A stretch of 64,000 nucleotides of DNA from Alistipes sp. Marseille-P5061 (GCF_900290115.1 NZ_LT985749.1:300730-364729), one strand, 5' to 3'; numbered from the stretch's first letter, positions 44,173-55,906 are shown. The notes: generated by a model from the sequence alone, not told the origin. A program made the numbers and translations.

Positions 44173-45564
44173 TCACAATTCCGAAGCCGGACCGTCGGGA
44201 TAGAGCAGGTATTCAAGACGCATCGTGCGGTAACGGAGCAAATCGTCGTGCCAGCGGGCGCGCATCTGCTCCTCCGTGGCCCCCTCGAGTATCAGCGGAC
44301 GGAGATACCCCACACCCACCAGCTTCTCGAACATGGGGGTGAAGAAGCGCTCGCCGAGCTCCAGCCCGTGACAGGCCTCGAGCAGCCAGCCGAGCGAGAA
44401 GCCTACCCCGGCGGCCTCCTCCTCGGAGAGCTTCCTCAGGTCGCGGCCGTGGCAGAGGCGCCCTTCGAGCGGCGGATGGGCCGCACCGGCCGTCGGGCGG
44501 GGCGTGAAGGAGAAGTCGCCCGCAAGGTCGGGGTGGCCGTAGCACTCGAACGGGCAGTCGGTACCGCGCCCCAGGCTGACGACCGTCCCCTCGAAGAGAC
44601 AGAGCGAGGCGTAGAGGTAGACGGCCCGCTGCGTGCGGAGGTTGGGCGAGGGGGCGACGGGCAGCCGGTAGGGGGTAGCGTGCGTATAGCGGCGGCAGGG
44701 GACCACCTCCAGCGAGCAGGGCGGCGTCCACCCCTCGCCCACCGCCATCCGGGCAATCTCGCCCATCGTCAGGCCGTGCAGCACGGGCAGCGGCAGGGCT
44801 CCGACCCCCGAACGGTACTTCATGTCGAGCACCGGGCCGTCGATGTGGCGGCCGTTGGGGTTGGGTCGGTCGAGCACCACGACCGGAATTCCGTAGTCGG
44901 CGCACGCCTCCATCATCCTCAGCATCGTTATATAATAGGTATAGAAGCGCAGCCCGACATCCTGCAGGTCGACCACCAGCACGTCGAACGAGCGCATCGC
45001 CTCGTCGGAGGGGCGCTGCGTCCGGCCGTCATAGAGCGACCGAATCGGGACGCCGGTCCGGGCATCGACCGAGCTTTGGACGTGGGCCCCGGCGTCGGCC
45101 TCGCCGCGGAAGCCGTGCTCGGGCGAGAAGATGGCCCGGAGGTCGAAGCCGCATTCGTGGAGCAGGTCGACCAGATGGACCCACCCCTCGCCGGCGGGCG
45201 TCATCGCAAGCTGCTGCGAAGAGGCCGCAGGGGTTGCGGCGGAGGTTGCGGCGGAAGCATGTGCGGCGTCGCCCAGTTCAGAGCGGAGGGCCACCGAGGT
45301 ATGGTTGGCCAGCACGGCCACGCGCCGGCCGCGCAGCAGCGGGAAGTAGGCCGCCGTATCGGTCATGCCGACCAACGGTCCGGCGTCGGTCGTCGCACGG
45401 GAAGGAGCCGCTGAAGCCGGCCCGTCACACGCCGTCTCCGCGTACGGCAGCAGCACCGCAGCGGCGGCCGTCTGCACCGCAACAAGGGCGCAGAGGCCCG
45501 TACACAACGCCGCAAGGAGGCTCCGCAGGCCCCGGCGGCAACGCAAGGTTGTCGAATGGTTCAT
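44173..45564 (-). CDS. namZ: Exo-beta-N-acetylmuramidase NamZ family (DUF1343, GH171)
   Basis: 463 aa from the ATG at 45564, with a signal peptide (RRGLRSLLAALCTGLCALVAV) indicating export. DUF1343 signatures are easy to see: VAVLANHTS, FSPEHGFRGEADAGA, VDLQDVGLRFYTYY, VVLDRPNPNG, and TVVSLGRGTDCPFE. The characterised member NamZ removes terminal MurNAc from the non-reducing end of peptidoglycan fragments, so this is a wall-recycling or scavenging enzyme. An Ala-rich insertion (about 98-120) breaks the first conserved block and is unusual. It follows prfB by 113 bp containing a strong hairpin. Confidence 0.88.
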   Translation of the reverse strand: MNHSTTLRCRRGLRSLLAALCTGLCALVAVQTAAAAVLLPYAETACDGPASAAPSRATTDAGPLVGMTDTAAYFPLLRGRRVAVLANHTSVALRSELGDAAHASAATSAATPAASSQQLAMTPAGEGWVHLVDLLHECGFDLRAIFSPEHGFRGEADAGAHVQSSVDARTGVPIRSLYDGRTQRPSDEAMRSFDVLVVDLQDVGLRFYTYYITMLRMMEACADYGIPVVVLDRPNPNGRHIDGPVLDMKYRSGVGALPLPVLHGLTMGEIARMAVGEGWTPPCSLEVVPCRRYTHATPYRLPVAPSPNLRTQRAVYLYASLCLFEGTVVSLGRGTDCPFECYGHPDLAGDFSFTPRPTAGAAHPPLEGRLCHGRDLRKLSEEEAAGVGFSLGWLLEACHGLELGERFFTPMFEKLVGVGYLRPLILEGATEEQMRARWHDDLLRYRTMRLEYLLYPDGPASEL

Positions 45565-45618
45565 CGCTTCAACACGTTTCAGAGGTTGTCCATGAAAAAA
45601 GATGCCGGCTCCTGCGAC

Positions 45619-45653
45619 GAAGGCCCCGTTCCGCCGACGGGAACGGGGCCTTC
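45619..45653 (-). terminator. Strong hairpin between prfB and namZ
   Basis: A perfect 14-bp stem (GAAGGCCCCGTTCC, 45619-45632, with 45640-45653). No U-tract follows directly on the minus strand; a TTTTTT lies about 17 nt on. It may be a partial terminator or an mRNA-end stabiliser. Confidence 0.45.
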
Positions 45654-45677
45654 GCGCATTACACTCCGGCCGCTGCG

Positions 45678-46790
45678 CTACGCCTCGCCGCCGAACTCCA
45701 TCAGGTAGGCCTTGATGAAGGCGTCGATGTCGCCGTCCATCACCGCATCGACATCCGAGGTCTGCACCCCCGTGCGGTGGTCCTTCACCCGGCGGTCGTC
45801 GAAGACGTAGGAGCGAATCTGCGAGCCCCACTCGATGCGCTTCTTCGAGGCCTCCAGAGCCTGCTGCGTCGCCATGCGCTTGTCCAGCTCGCGCTGGTAG
45901 AGCTTCGACTTGAGGATGCGCATCGCATTCTCGCGGTTCATCAGTTGGGAGCGGGTCTCCATGTTCTCGATGAGGTACTCCACCGGCTCGCCCGTATCGG
46001 GGTCCTTGCCGTGGTAGCGCAGGCGCACGGCCGTCTCCACCTTGTTGACGTTCTGGCCGCCCGCACCGCTCGAACGGAAGGTATCCCACTCGATGTCGGC
46101 CGGATTGACCACAATCTCAATCGAGTCGTCGACCGCCGGCGAGACGAAGACCGAGGCGAAGGTTGTCTGACGCTTGTTGTTGGCGTTGAAGGGCGAGAGG
46201 CGCACCATGCGGTGGACGCCGTTTTCGCTCTTCAGATAGCCGTAGGCATAGTCGCCCTCGAACTCCAGCGTACAGGACTTGACGCCCACCTCCTCGCCGG
46301 CCTGGTAATCGAGCACCTTGACCTTGTAGCCGTGGGCCTCGCCCCAGCGCGTATACATGCGCATGAGCATCGAGGCCCAGTCGAGCGCCTCGGTGCCGCC
46401 CGCACCGGCGTTGATGTCCATGATGGCGCCCAGCTTGTCCTCGTCGCGGCGCAGCATGTTGCGCATCTCGAGTTTTCCGATGCGCTCGATTGTCTCGGCG
46501 TAGTGGGCGTCGAGCTCCTCCTCGGAGACGACCCCCTCCTTCACGAAGTCGGGCATCAGCTCGAGGTCCTCGACCAGCTTGTCCACGGCATCGTACTCCT
46601 CAATCCACGCCTTGATGCCCGCCACCTTGCGCAGCTGTTCGCGCGCCTTGGCGGGGTCGTTCCAGAAGTCGGGCTCCTGGGTCTTCTCCTCCTCGTTGCG
46701 CAGGTCTATCCGGCGCTGTTCGATGTCGAGACAGCGGTAGAGCGTATCGCGGCGCGCGGCCGCCTCCTTGATTTGTTCGGCAAGTACCAT
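45678..46790 (-). CDS. prfB: Peptide chain release factor 2
   Basis: 370 aa in one uninterrupted frame. The release motif GGQ is at 244-246 (SGAGGQNVNKVET) and the UGA-reading SPF tripeptide is in VRLSPFNANNKRQTTF. RF2 terminates at UGA and UAA. Many bacteria need a programmed +1 frameshift at an in-frame UGA near codon 25; here the corresponding stretch reads TGT-CTC-GAC-ATC (CLDI), so that autoregulation is absent. It lies 6 bp after the kinase-like gene. Confidence 0.97.
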   Translation of the reverse strand: MVLAEQIKEAAARRDTLYRCLDIEQRRIDLRNEEEKTQEPDFWNDPAKAREQLRKVAGIKAWIEEYDAVDKLVEDLELMPDFVKEGVVSEEELDAHYAETIERIGKLEMRNMLRRDEDKLGAIMDINAGAGGTEALDWASMLMRMYTRWGEAHGYKVKVLDYQAGEEVGVKSCTLEFEGDYAYGYLKSENGVHRMVRLSPFNANNKRQTTFASVFVSPAVDDSIEIVVNPADIEWDTFRSSGAGGQNVNKVETAVRLRYHGKDPDTGEPVEYLIENMETRSQLMNRENAMRILKSKLYQRELDKRMATQQALEASKKRIEWGSQIRSYVFDDRRVKDHRTGVQTSDVDAVMDGDIDAFIKAYLMEFGGEA

Positions 46791-46796
46791 GATGTT

Positions 46797-47432
46797 TCAG
46801 AATCGGGTTTTGAGCTTCCGCGACGCAAATTCGAGGATGAAGTCGGCCGTTCCCTCCTCACCGCCGAGCGTCGACGAGTTGACACACAGGTGATAGGTGG
46901 CCGCTTCGCCCCACGTGCGGGAGCTGTAGTAATTGTAATAGTCGGCGCGGCTGGCGTCGGTCCGCCGCATCCGCGTGCGCGCCTCCTCGGGCGTGATGCC
47001 GTGCAGGCGGCAGAGCCGCTCGATGCGGTCCTCCTCGTCGGCCGAGATGAAGACGTTGACCGCGCGCGGATGGTCGCGCAGGATGTAGTCGGCGCAGCGT
47101 CCCACGAAGATGCACGACTCGCGTGCGGCCAGGTCGCGAATCACGTCGCTCTGGATTTTGAACAGCGCGTCGTTCGACAGCACGTTGGCCACCGTGGCGT
47201 TGTCGCCGCAGAAGGGGGCCCTCAGGTAGTAGACCAGCGACGAGAGCATGCCGCGCGACTCCTTCTCGTCGGCCTTCTCGAAGTGTTCGGGACGGATGCC
47301 GCTCTGGTCGGCCGCCAGGGCGATGAGCTGCTTGTCGTACATCCGGATGCCGAGCCGGCGGGCAAGAAGCTCGCCGACAGCCTTGCCGCCGCTGCCCAGC
47401 TGGCGGCCTATGTTGATTACGAACTTGTCCAT
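46797..47432 (-). CDS. Cytidylate kinase-like family protein
   Basis: 211 aa. The N-terminal P-loop GRQLGSGGK is at 9-17, where true CMP kinases read GPAGSGK-type loops. The family (cytidylate kinase-like, AAA_33/Cmk2) is found in Bacteroidota beside transporters and release factors. DKQLIALAADQSG, FVGRCADYIL, and VFISADEEDRIERL are typical. Nucleotide binding is likely but the substrate is not shown to be CMP. It lies 6 bp after the MATE gene and 6 bp before prfB in one operon. Confidence 0.87.
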   Translation of the reverse strand: MDKFVINIGRQLGSGGKAVGELLARRLGIRMYDKQLIALAADQSGIRPEHFEKADEKESRGMLSSLVYYLRAPFCGDNATVANVLSNDALFKIQSDVIRDLAARESCIFVGRCADYILRDHPRAVNVFISADEEDRIERLCRLHGITPEEARTRMRRTDASRADYYNYYSSRTWGEAATYHLCVNSSTLGGEEGTADFILEFASRKLKTRF

Positions 47433-47438
47433 ATCGCG

Positions 47439-48836
47439 TTATTTTTGAGGTGCGGAGTCCGGCCCCACCAGGCGCCTGAATCCGCGCAGTTGATGCATCA
47501 GCATGAGGAAGGCGACGATGCTGGCCAGCAGGTCCGACAGCGGCATGGCGCACCATACGCCCCAGCTGCCGTTCCACTGCGTATACTGGTCGAAGAGCGG
47601 AGGCAGCAGCACGAGCCCCGGCAGCAGGAAGAGCAGCTGGCGCGAGAGCGACAGGAAGATGGCCTTGCCGGCCATGCCGATGCTCATGAAGAAGTTGGTG
47701 GCCACCATCTGGAAGCCGATAATCGGGAAGCAGACAAAGGTGATGCGCATGCCCTCGGCCGCCAGACGCACCAGCTCGGCATCCTTCGTGAAGAGCGAGA
47801 CGGCCAGCCGCGGCATCAGCTCGCCCAGCAGGAAGCCGCACGTGGTGACGCACGTGGCGCCGATAGCCGTCAGCTTCAGCACCCGCAGCACGCGGTCGTA
47901 CTGCTGCGCGCCGAAGTTGTAGCCGGCGATGGGCTGCATGCCCTGGTTGAGCCCCATGACCACCATCACGAAGAAGAAGGCCACGCGGTTGACGATGCCG
48001 TAGGCGCCGATGGAGAGGTCGCCGCCGAACTCCTTGAGCCCCTTGTTGATGAGAATCACGATGAAGCAGGCGGCCAGGTTCATCAGGAAGGGCGACATGC
48101 CGATGGCCAGGATGTCGCGCACGATTTTGGCATGGAGGCGGTAGATGCCGCGCCGGAAGTGGAGCAGCTCGCGCCGGTCGGAGAGGATGCGGAACTGCCA
48201 CACGAGCGAGATGACCTGGGCAAGCACCGTGGCGATGGCGGCGCCGCGAATGCCCCAGCCGAAGCCGTAGATGAAGAGCGGGTCGAGCACCGTATTGATA
48301 ACCACCGTATTGATGGTGGCGTACATCGCCTTGCGCGGGTGGCCCGAGGCGCGCAGCACGGAGTTCAGCCCCAGATACATGTGCGTGATAACGTTGCCCA
48401 GCAGAATCACGGTCATGTACTCGCGCGCATAGCCCACCGTCGCCTCGCTCGCACCGAAGAAGTAGAGAATCGGGTCGAGGAAGAGCAGCGTGACGATGCT
48501 GAAGGCCACGCCGATAATCAGATTGAGCATGAAGACGTTGCCCAGCACCTTGCCCGCCGTGTCGTAGTCGCGCTGTCCGAGGCGCATCGAGACGAGCGTC
48601 GCGGCACCCACGCCCACCAGCGAGCCGAAGGCCGCCGCGAGGTTCATCAGCGGGAAGGTGAGCGCCAGACCCGAAATGGCGAGCGGGCCCACGCCGTGGC
48701 CGATGAAGATGCTGTCCACCATGTTGTAGAGCGACGAGGCCGTCATGGCAATGATGGCCGGCACGGCATACTGCACGAGCAGTTTGCGAATACGCTCGGT
48801 TCCGAGCTCCATGGCCGCTCCCCTTATCTCCGTCAT
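47439..48836 (-). CDS. MATE family multidrug efflux transporter
   Basis: 465 aa by the first ATG; an ATG eight codons on (48812) gives the more usual MELGTERIRKLL opening. Twelve membrane helices in two similar halves. QYAVPAIIAMTASSLYNMVDSIFIGHGVGPLAISGLALTFP is the MATE helix-1/2 signature, and the second half has PIAGYNFGAQQYDRV. MATE pumps exchange Na+ or H+ for cationic drugs. It heads the MATE-kinase-prfB operon. Confidence 0.93.
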   Translation of the reverse strand: MTEIRGAAMELGTERIRKLLVQYAVPAIIAMTASSLYNMVDSIFIGHGVGPLAISGLALTFPLMNLAAAFGSLVGVGAATLVSMRLGQRDYDTAGKVLGNVFMLNLIIGVAFSIVTLLFLDPILYFFGASEATVGYAREYMTVILLGNVITHMYLGLNSVLRASGHPRKAMYATINTVVINTVLDPLFIYGFGWGIRGAAIATVLAQVISLVWQFRILSDRRELLHFRRGIYRLHAKIVRDILAIGMSPFLMNLAACFIVILINKGLKEFGGDLSIGAYGIVNRVAFFFVMVVMGLNQGMQPIAGYNFGAQQYDRVLRVLKLTAIGATCVTTCGFLLGELMPRLAVSLFTKDAELVRLAAEGMRITFVCFPIIGFQMVATNFFMSIGMAGKAIFLSLSRQLLFLLPGLVLLPPLFDQYTQWNGSWGVWCAMPLSDLLASIVAFLMLMHQLRGFRRLVGPDSAPQK

Positions 48837-49068
48837 AACTTCTTCTCTCCTTTCTTTCCTTGCGTTGTCTCTTCCAGATGCGGATGCCCGCAGGCACCCC
48901 GTTGTTTATTTTTCCATTCGGGGGAGGAACCCCGGGCTCTCTTCCCGGCACGGACAGTCCCGTGGCGGAGCACTCCGGACGGATGGAGTCTCCGCCCCGG
49001 AGACCCTGCCCTCCGGAGAGCACACCTGCGCCCCGGCGGATGGATGCCGGGGCAGGGGTTCCGCAGCG
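48837..49068. other. Spacer with a hairpin after cysS
   Basis: 232 bp between cysS and the MATE gene, read leftward. A CCCCGGC / GCCGGGG hairpin (49031-49037 and 49046-49052) lies 17 bp beyond the cysS stop without a U-tract. The rest is repetitive CCGGA/CTCCG sequence near 48950-49020. A clear promoter for the MATE gene was not seen. Confidence 0.4.
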
Positions 49069-50544
49069 CTACTCGAGCTCCCAGTCGCTGCCGTCCTTGC
49101 GGTCCTTGACGCGGATGCCGGCGGCGGAGAGGCCGTCGCGGATGCGGTCCGACGTGGCCCAGTCCTTGGCGGCACGCGCCTTGAGACGCTCCTCGAGCAG
49201 CAGCTCGACCAGCGGCGTCACGTAGTCGCGGCCCGAAGCGGCGCCGGCCGCCTTCTCGTCCTTCAGTCCGAGGATGCCGAAGACGTAGCGGTGCACCGTC
49301 GTGTGAAGCGCCTTGAGTTCCTCGGCCGAGATGCGCTGCTGCCCCTCGGCAATCTGGTTGATGATGCGCACCCAGTCGAAGAGGGCCGAGATGACCATCG
49401 GCGAATTGAGGTCGTCGTCCATCGCCGCGCGGCAGCGCTCCTCGAGCTCGGCCGGATTGACCGTCGAGGAGTCCGACGCCTTGAGGCGGTCGAGCGTCTC
49501 GACGGCCTTCATCAGACGGTCGAGCCCCTTCTCGGCGGCCTGCAGCGCCTCGTTCGAGAAGTCGAGCGTCGAGCGGTAGTGGGCCTGCAGCACGAAGAAG
49601 CGGATGGTCATCGGCGAGTAGGCCTGCGCCAGAAGGCGGTGGCGCCCCGTGAAGAGTTCCTCGAGCGTGATGAAGTTGCCCAGCGACTTGCCCATCTTCT
49701 GGCCATTGATGGTAATCATGTTGTTGTGGACCCAGTAGCGCGCCGAATCGTGGCCCAGAGCGGCCGTCGACTGCGCGATTTCGCACTCGTGGTGGGGGAA
49801 CATGAGGTCCATGCCGCCGCCGTGGATGTCGAACCGCTCGCCCAGATAGCGCGTCGACATGGCCGAGCACTCCATGTGCCAGCCCGGGAAGCCGTCGCTC
49901 CAGGGCGAGGGCCACCGCATGATGTGTTCGGGCGAGGCCTTCTTCCAGAGGGCGAAGTCGTAAGAGTGGTGCTTGTCGCTCTGGCCGTCGAGCTCGCGCG
50001 TGTTGGCGACGATGTCGTCGAGGTTGCGGCCCGACAGGCGGCCGTAGTTGTAGGCGGCGTTGTACTTCTCGACGTCGAAGTAGACCGAACCGTTCGACAC
50101 GTAGGCGTAGCCCGCATCGAGAATCCGCTTGACGAAGGCAATCTGCTCGATGATGTGGCCCGAAGCGCAGGGCTCGATAGAGGGCGTCTCGACGTTGAGC
50201 GCATCCATAGCGTGGTGGTAGCGCTCCGTATAGTAGTGGGCCACCTCCATCGGTTCGAGCTGCTCGAGACGCGCCTTCTTGGCGATTTTGTCCTCACCCT
50301 CGTCGGCGTCGTGTTCCAGATGGCCCACGTCGGTGATGTTGCGCACGTAGCGCACCTTGTAGCCCGAGGCCTTCAGGTAGCGGAACAGCAGGTCGAAGGT
50401 CACGGCCGGACGGGCATGGCCCAGATGGGGGTCGCCGTAGACCGTGGGGCCGCAGACGTACATCCCCACGCGGCCGGGGGTAATCGGCTCGAACACCTCC
50501 TTGCGGCGGGTGAGCGTATTGTAAAGCACGAGTTTGGAATCCAT
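49069..50544 (-). CDS. cysS: Cysteinyl-tRNA synthetase
   Basis: 491 aa, full length. The zinc ligand Cys31 and the class I HLGH signature at 40-43 ([10 protein letters not shown]) are present. [12 protein letters not shown] and [19 protein letters not shown] follow. The second ATP motif reads KMGKS near 284 in place of KMSKS, a change common in Bacteroidota CysRS. The C-terminal DALR helical domain completes the protein. Promoter box at 50565-50572. Confidence 0.97.
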   Translation of the reverse strand: MDSKLVLYNTLTRRKEVFEPITPGRVGMYVCGPTVYGDPHLGHARPAVTFDLLFRYLKASGYKVRYVRNITDVGHLEHDADEGEDKIAKKARLEQLEPMEVAHYYTERYHHAMDALNVETPSIEPCASGHIIEQIAFVKRILDAGYAYVSNGSVYFDVEKYNAAYNYGRLSGRNLDDIVANTRELDGQSDKHHSYDFALWKKASPEHIMRWPSPWSDGFPGWHMECSAMSTRYLGERFDIHGGGMDLMFPHHECEIAQSTAALGHDSARYWVHNNMITINGQKMGKSLGNFITLEELFTGRHRLLAQAYSPMTIRFFVLQAHYRSTLDFSNEALQAAEKGLDRLMKAVETLDRLKASDSSTVNPAELEERCRAAMDDDLNSPMVISALFDWVRIINQIAEGQQRISAEELKALHTTVHRYVFGILGLKDEKAAGAASGRDYVTPLVELLLEERLKARAAKDWATSDRIRDGLSAAGIRVKDRKDGSDWELE

Positions 50545-50564
50545 AGTGTCGGAATATTTTGCTA

Positions 50565-50572
50565 CAAAAATA
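50565..50572 (-). promoter_or_regulatory. -7 box for cysS
   Basis: TATTTTTG on the minus strand, about 21 bp upstream of the ATG, fits TAnnTTTG. The short distance implies a very short leader. A minus-strand TTTTG is 23 bp further upstream. Confidence 0.5.
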
Positions 50573-50615
50573 GGAAATATAATTCAGAGTGCGCCCAAAA
50601 TCCGACAATAAATCC

Positions 50616-50623
50616 TACCTTTG
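50616..50623 (+). promoter_or_regulatory. -7 box for the DEAD-box helicase
   Basis: TACCTTTG on the plus strand; start near 50630 and a GC-rich leader of about 100 nt. Divergent from, and not overlapping, the cysS promoter. Confidence 0.55.
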
Positions 50624-50729
50624 CCGCGCCCCGACGGCCCCGCAACGCGCCGGCGGGGCCCTTTCGAGGCGACAGCGGCGGCAACGGCCGCAGAGGCTGC
50701 CGCCGCAAATCCCGCAGATTACAACACGC

Positions 50730-52373
<1,644 letters not shown>

Positions 52374-52556
52374 CGCGTGCCGCCGGGAGTGAACTTCCGA
52401 GGCAGAACAAGCACCTCCGGCGGAGGGACAGGCAGCACCCGACAAAACAGCGGTCCCCGGCGGCAGGGCTGGCCTCCTGCCGGCCGGTTGCGCGGCACCC
52501 GAACGACAAAATCGGCCCCGAGCATGGAACTTTCCGCCTTTGAGGGGTAATAACGA

Positions 52557-52586
52557 TTGATTTTCGCCGTTAAATGATTACATTTG
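52557..52586 (+). promoter_or_regulatory. Promoter of the DUF2723 gene
   Basis: TTG (52557-52559), 19 bp, TACATTTG (52579-52586). It fits the Bacteroidota consensus and gives a leader of about 20 nt before the ATG at 52614. Confidence 0.7.
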
Positions 52587-52613
52587 CAGGAAAAACTTGA
52601 GCTCAAATCCGAT

Positions 52614-55600
52614 ATGACATTTTTCAAACGCTGGAACAACATCGTCGGATGGGCGGTATTCGCCATTGCGGCGTTCGTCTATCTGAAAACGATGGAACCC
52701 GTCTCAAGTCTCTGGGACTGTTCGGAATTCATCGCAACCTCCTACAAACTCGAGGTGGGGCACCCTCCCGGAGCACCCCTCTTCATGATGCTGGCCCGTC
52801 TGGCCACCCTCTTCGCGCTGGGCAACCCCGACTACGTGGGGATAGCCGTCAACGCCATGAACTCGCTGGCGAGTGCCTTCTGCATCCTCTTCCTCTTCTG
52901 GACCATCACGCACCTTGCACGACGGCTCGTCACGCGTGACGGCCGCGAGCTGACCGTCGCCTCGACGTGGGCCGTGCTCGGAGCCGGCATCGTCGGCGCC
53001 CTGGCCTACACCTTCACCGACACCTTCTGGTTCTCGGCCATCGAGGGCGAGGTCTACGCCCTCTCGTCGATGTTCACCGCGCTGGTCATTTGGCTCATGC
53101 TCAAGTGGGAGGACGAGGCCGACCAGCCCCACAGCCTGCGCTGGATTGTGCTCATCGCCTACATGATGGGACTCTCCATCGGCGTGCACATCCTCAACCT
53201 GCTGACCATCCCGGCGCTGGTCTTCATCTACTACTTCCGCACCACCAAGCGGGTGACCTGGCGCGGCATGGGCCTCGCCACGCTCGTCGCGCTGCTCATC
53301 CTGGGCTTCATCAACGGCATCATCATCCCCTATACGGTCTACTGCGGGGCGATGGTCGACCTCTTCTTCGTCAACACGCTGGGGCTGCCCGTCAACTCGG
53401 GCATGGTGCTCTTCGCCCTGGCGCTCATCATCGCCATGGGGTGGGCCTCGTGGTACACCCACCGCAAGGGCAAGGTGACGTGGAACGTCATCCTGCTCTC
53501 GACGACGATGATTCTCATCGGCTACTCCTCCTACGCCTCGATGACCATCCGCGCAGCGGTGAATCCCCCGATGAACAGCAACAACCCCAACAACCCCTTC
53601 GCCCTCTACTCGGTGCTCAACCGCGACCAGTACGGCGACCGTCCGCTCTTCTACGGTCCCTACTACTCGGCACCCATCGAGGGCTACAAGGAGAAGCAGG
53701 TGCGCTACCTCGACGAGGACGGCCGCTACAAGGCGACCACCACCGTCACGGGCTACACCCACTCGTCGGAATTCATGCACCTCTTCCCCCGCATGTGGGA
53801 GCCGCGCCGCGGCGAGCGGGCCTACAAGCCGTGGGCCGCATACCGCACCAAGACCGAGGTGATGCGCGACGACAAGGGTGAAATCGTCCGCGACGAACAG
53901 GGACGTCCCGTCCGCGGCGAGGTGCTCGACTTCGGCCGCAAGCGGGTCTACGACGACGGCTACGACCTGCGCACGGTCGTCGAACCCACCTTTGCCGAGA
54001 ACCTCTACTTCTTCTTCAACTACCAGCTCAACTACATGTACTGGCGCTACTTCCTCTGGAACTTCGTGGGGCGCCAGAGCGACATACAGCCTTCGGGCTC
54101 GAGCACCATCACCGACGGCAACTGGCTCTCGGGCATCCGCTGGCTCGACGAGCGGCGGCTGGGCCCTCAGGACAACCTGCCGCACGAAATCGCCGAGAAC
54201 AAGGGGCGCAACACCTACTACTTCCTCCCCTTCCTGCTGGGTCTGGTCGGACTGCTCTACCAGCTCAACCGCGACCCGCGGAACTTCTCGATTGTCATGT
54301 GGCTCTTCATCATGACGGGCGTGGCGCTGGTCTTCTACTTCAACACGGCGCCCGGCGAGCCGCGTGAACGCGACTACGTCTATGCCGGTTCGTTCTACGC
54401 CTTCTCCATCTGGATAGGCTTCGGCGTGCTGGCGCTGCGAGACCTGTTTGCCCGGCTTGCGAAGCGCGACACGCGGGTCGTTGCCGGCGCGGCGACGCTC
54501 GTCGGACTGGTCGTGCCCGCCATCCTGGCCGCACAGAACTGGGACGACCACGACCGCTCGCACCGCTACATGGCCCGCGACATCGGCTGGAACTACCTCC
54601 AGTCGACGCTGCCCAACTCGATTATCCTCAACTACGGCGACAACGACACCTTCCCGCTTTGGAACAACCAGGAGGTCTACGGCGTGCGCCCCGACGTGCG
54701 CATCATGAACACCTCCTACCTGGGCGGCGAGTGGTACATCGACGAGATGAAGACCAAGGCCAACGACGCGCCGGGCGTACCCTTCTCGCTGCCCAAGCGG
54801 AAGTACACCTACGCCAATGACGTGCTGCCGGTCGAGGAGCGTCTGGAGGGTCCGGTCGACATCCACGAGGTGATGGACTTCGTGCTGAGCGACGACCCGC
54901 GCTCGAAAATCAAGCTCGTTGACGGCTCCTCCATCGACTACATCCCCACACGGCGCATCGCCCTGCCGGTCAACAAGGAGAACGCCATTGCCTCGGGCAT
55001 CGTGGCCGAGAAGGACCGCGACCTGATGGTCGACACGGTATACATCAACCTCCGCCAGAGCAGCATCGACAAGAGCCAGCTGATGATTCTCGACATGCTG
55101 GCCAACTTCGACTGGAAGCGTCCGATTTTCTTCACGCAAATCTACATCCTGCAGGACTTCGGGCTGCTCGACTACCTCCAGTACGACGGGTACGCCTACC
55201 GTCTGGTGCCGATTCTCACGCCAGTGCAGAACGCCTATGAAATCGGCCGCATGGATGTCGACTACACGCTGCCGCTCGTGCGCGACACCTTCCGCTACGG
55301 CAATCTGAACGACCCGCGCGTCTATGTGGACTACTTCCTGCAGTACAACCTGGGGGCATCGCGCACCCGCGAGATGTTTGCCCGCGTCGGGAAGGAGCTG
55401 CTGCGCGAGGGACGCGTCGACGAGGCTGTCGAGATGCTCGACATGGGGCTCGAGAAGTTCCCCACCTCGCAGATTCGCTTCACCGACATGAACACCTATC
55501 CCTACATCGAAGGGTACTACGCCGCCGCGAGCATGGGGGCCGAAGGGGCCGCCGAGAAGGGCGATGCCCTGCTCAGGGAGTATGCCACGACGCTCATCGA

Positions 55601-55838
55601 GTACATCGAGTACTACTTCCGCTTCGACGGAGCGCTGGGCGACATGGTGTCGGACACCATCGACGCGAAGCTCACCGAGCTGGGCGATATCTACTCGCTG
55701 GCAAGCTATGCCGGACGGCGTGACGTAGTGGCTGAAATCAACAAGTACTACCGCTCGCTGGGCGTCTCGGAGGAGTACCTCACCGACGTGGGCGACAAGC
55801 CCCAGCAGGCCGACTCCACCGTCTCGGAGCAGCGGTAA
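52614..55838 (+). CDS. DUF2723 / glycosyltransferase family 117 integral membrane protein
   Basis: 1074 aa from the ATG at 52614; a TTG upstream inside the -7 box is not a real start. The N-terminal third has about nine membrane helices and the DUF2723 signature SSLWDCSEFIATSYKLEVGHPPGAPL (32-57), including the Asp-Cys-Ser-Glu and His expected in a GT-C type active site. A large exported loop, four more helices (around 540-660) and a soluble C-terminal part with TPR-like helices follow. This Bacteroidota family is named GT117 and thought to transfer sugars from lipid carriers to proteins or lipids; the exact reaction is not established. Strong terminator downstream. Confidence 0.9.
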   Translation: MTFFKRWNNIVGWAVFAIAAFVYLKTMEPVSSLWDCSEFIATSYKLEVGHPPGAPLFMMLARLATLFALGNPDYVGIAVNAMNSLASAFCILFLFWTITHLARRLVTRDGRELTVASTWAVLGAGIVGALAYTFTDTFWFSAIEGEVYALSSMFTALVIWLMLKWEDEADQPHSLRWIVLIAYMMGLSIGVHILNLLTIPALVFIYYFRTTKRVTWRGMGLATLVALLILGFINGIIIPYTVYCGAMVDLFFVNTLGLPVNSGMVLFALALIIAMGWASWYTHRKGKVTWNVILLSTTMILIGYSSYASMTIRAAVNPPMNSNNPNNPFALYSVLNRDQYGDRPLFYGPYYSAPIEGYKEKQVRYLDEDGRYKATTTVTGYTHSSEFMHLFPRMWEPRRGERAYKPWAAYRTKTEVMRDDKGEIVRDEQGRPVRGEVLDFGRKRVYDDGYDLRTVVEPTFAENLYFFFNYQLNYMYWRYFLWNFVGRQSDIQPSGSSTITDGNWLSGIRWLDERRLGPQDNLPHEIAENKGRNTYYFLPFLLGLVGLLYQLNRDPRNFSIVMWLFIMTGVALVFYFNTAPGEPRERDYVYAGSFYAFSIWIGFGVLALRDLFARLAKRDTRVVAGAATLVGLVVPAILAAQNWDDHDRSHRYMARDIGWNYLQSTLPNSIILNYGDNDTFPLWNNQEVYGVRPDVRIMNTSYLGGEWYIDEMKTKANDAPGVPFSLPKRKYTYANDVLPVEERLEGPVDIHEVMDFVLSDDPRSKIKLVDGSSIDYIPTRRIALPVNKENAIASGIVAEKDRDLMVDTVYINLRQSSIDKSQLMILDMLANFDWKRPIFFTQIYILQDFGLLDYLQYDGYAYRLVPILTPVQNAYEIGRMDVDYTLPLVRDTFRYGNLNDPRVYVDYFLQYNLGASRTREMFARVGKELLREGRVDEAVEMLDMGLEKFPTSQIRFTDMNTYPYIEGYYAAASMGAEGAAEKGDALLREYATTLIEYIEYYFRFDGALGDMVSDTIDAKLTELGDIYSLASYAGRRDVVAEINKYYRSLGVSEEYLTDVGDKPQQADSTVSEQR

Positions 55839-55906
55839 CGACTCTTCTTTCGGGCCGGGCGCGGCGCAACGATGCCGCGCCCGCTCTGTTCCCGGTCCGA
55901 AAACGT

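Noticed and set aside
45234..49109. Plus-strand frame spanning namZ, prfB, kinase-like and MATE genes
   Set aside because: It runs across four recognised genes and their boundaries, which a real gene would not do.
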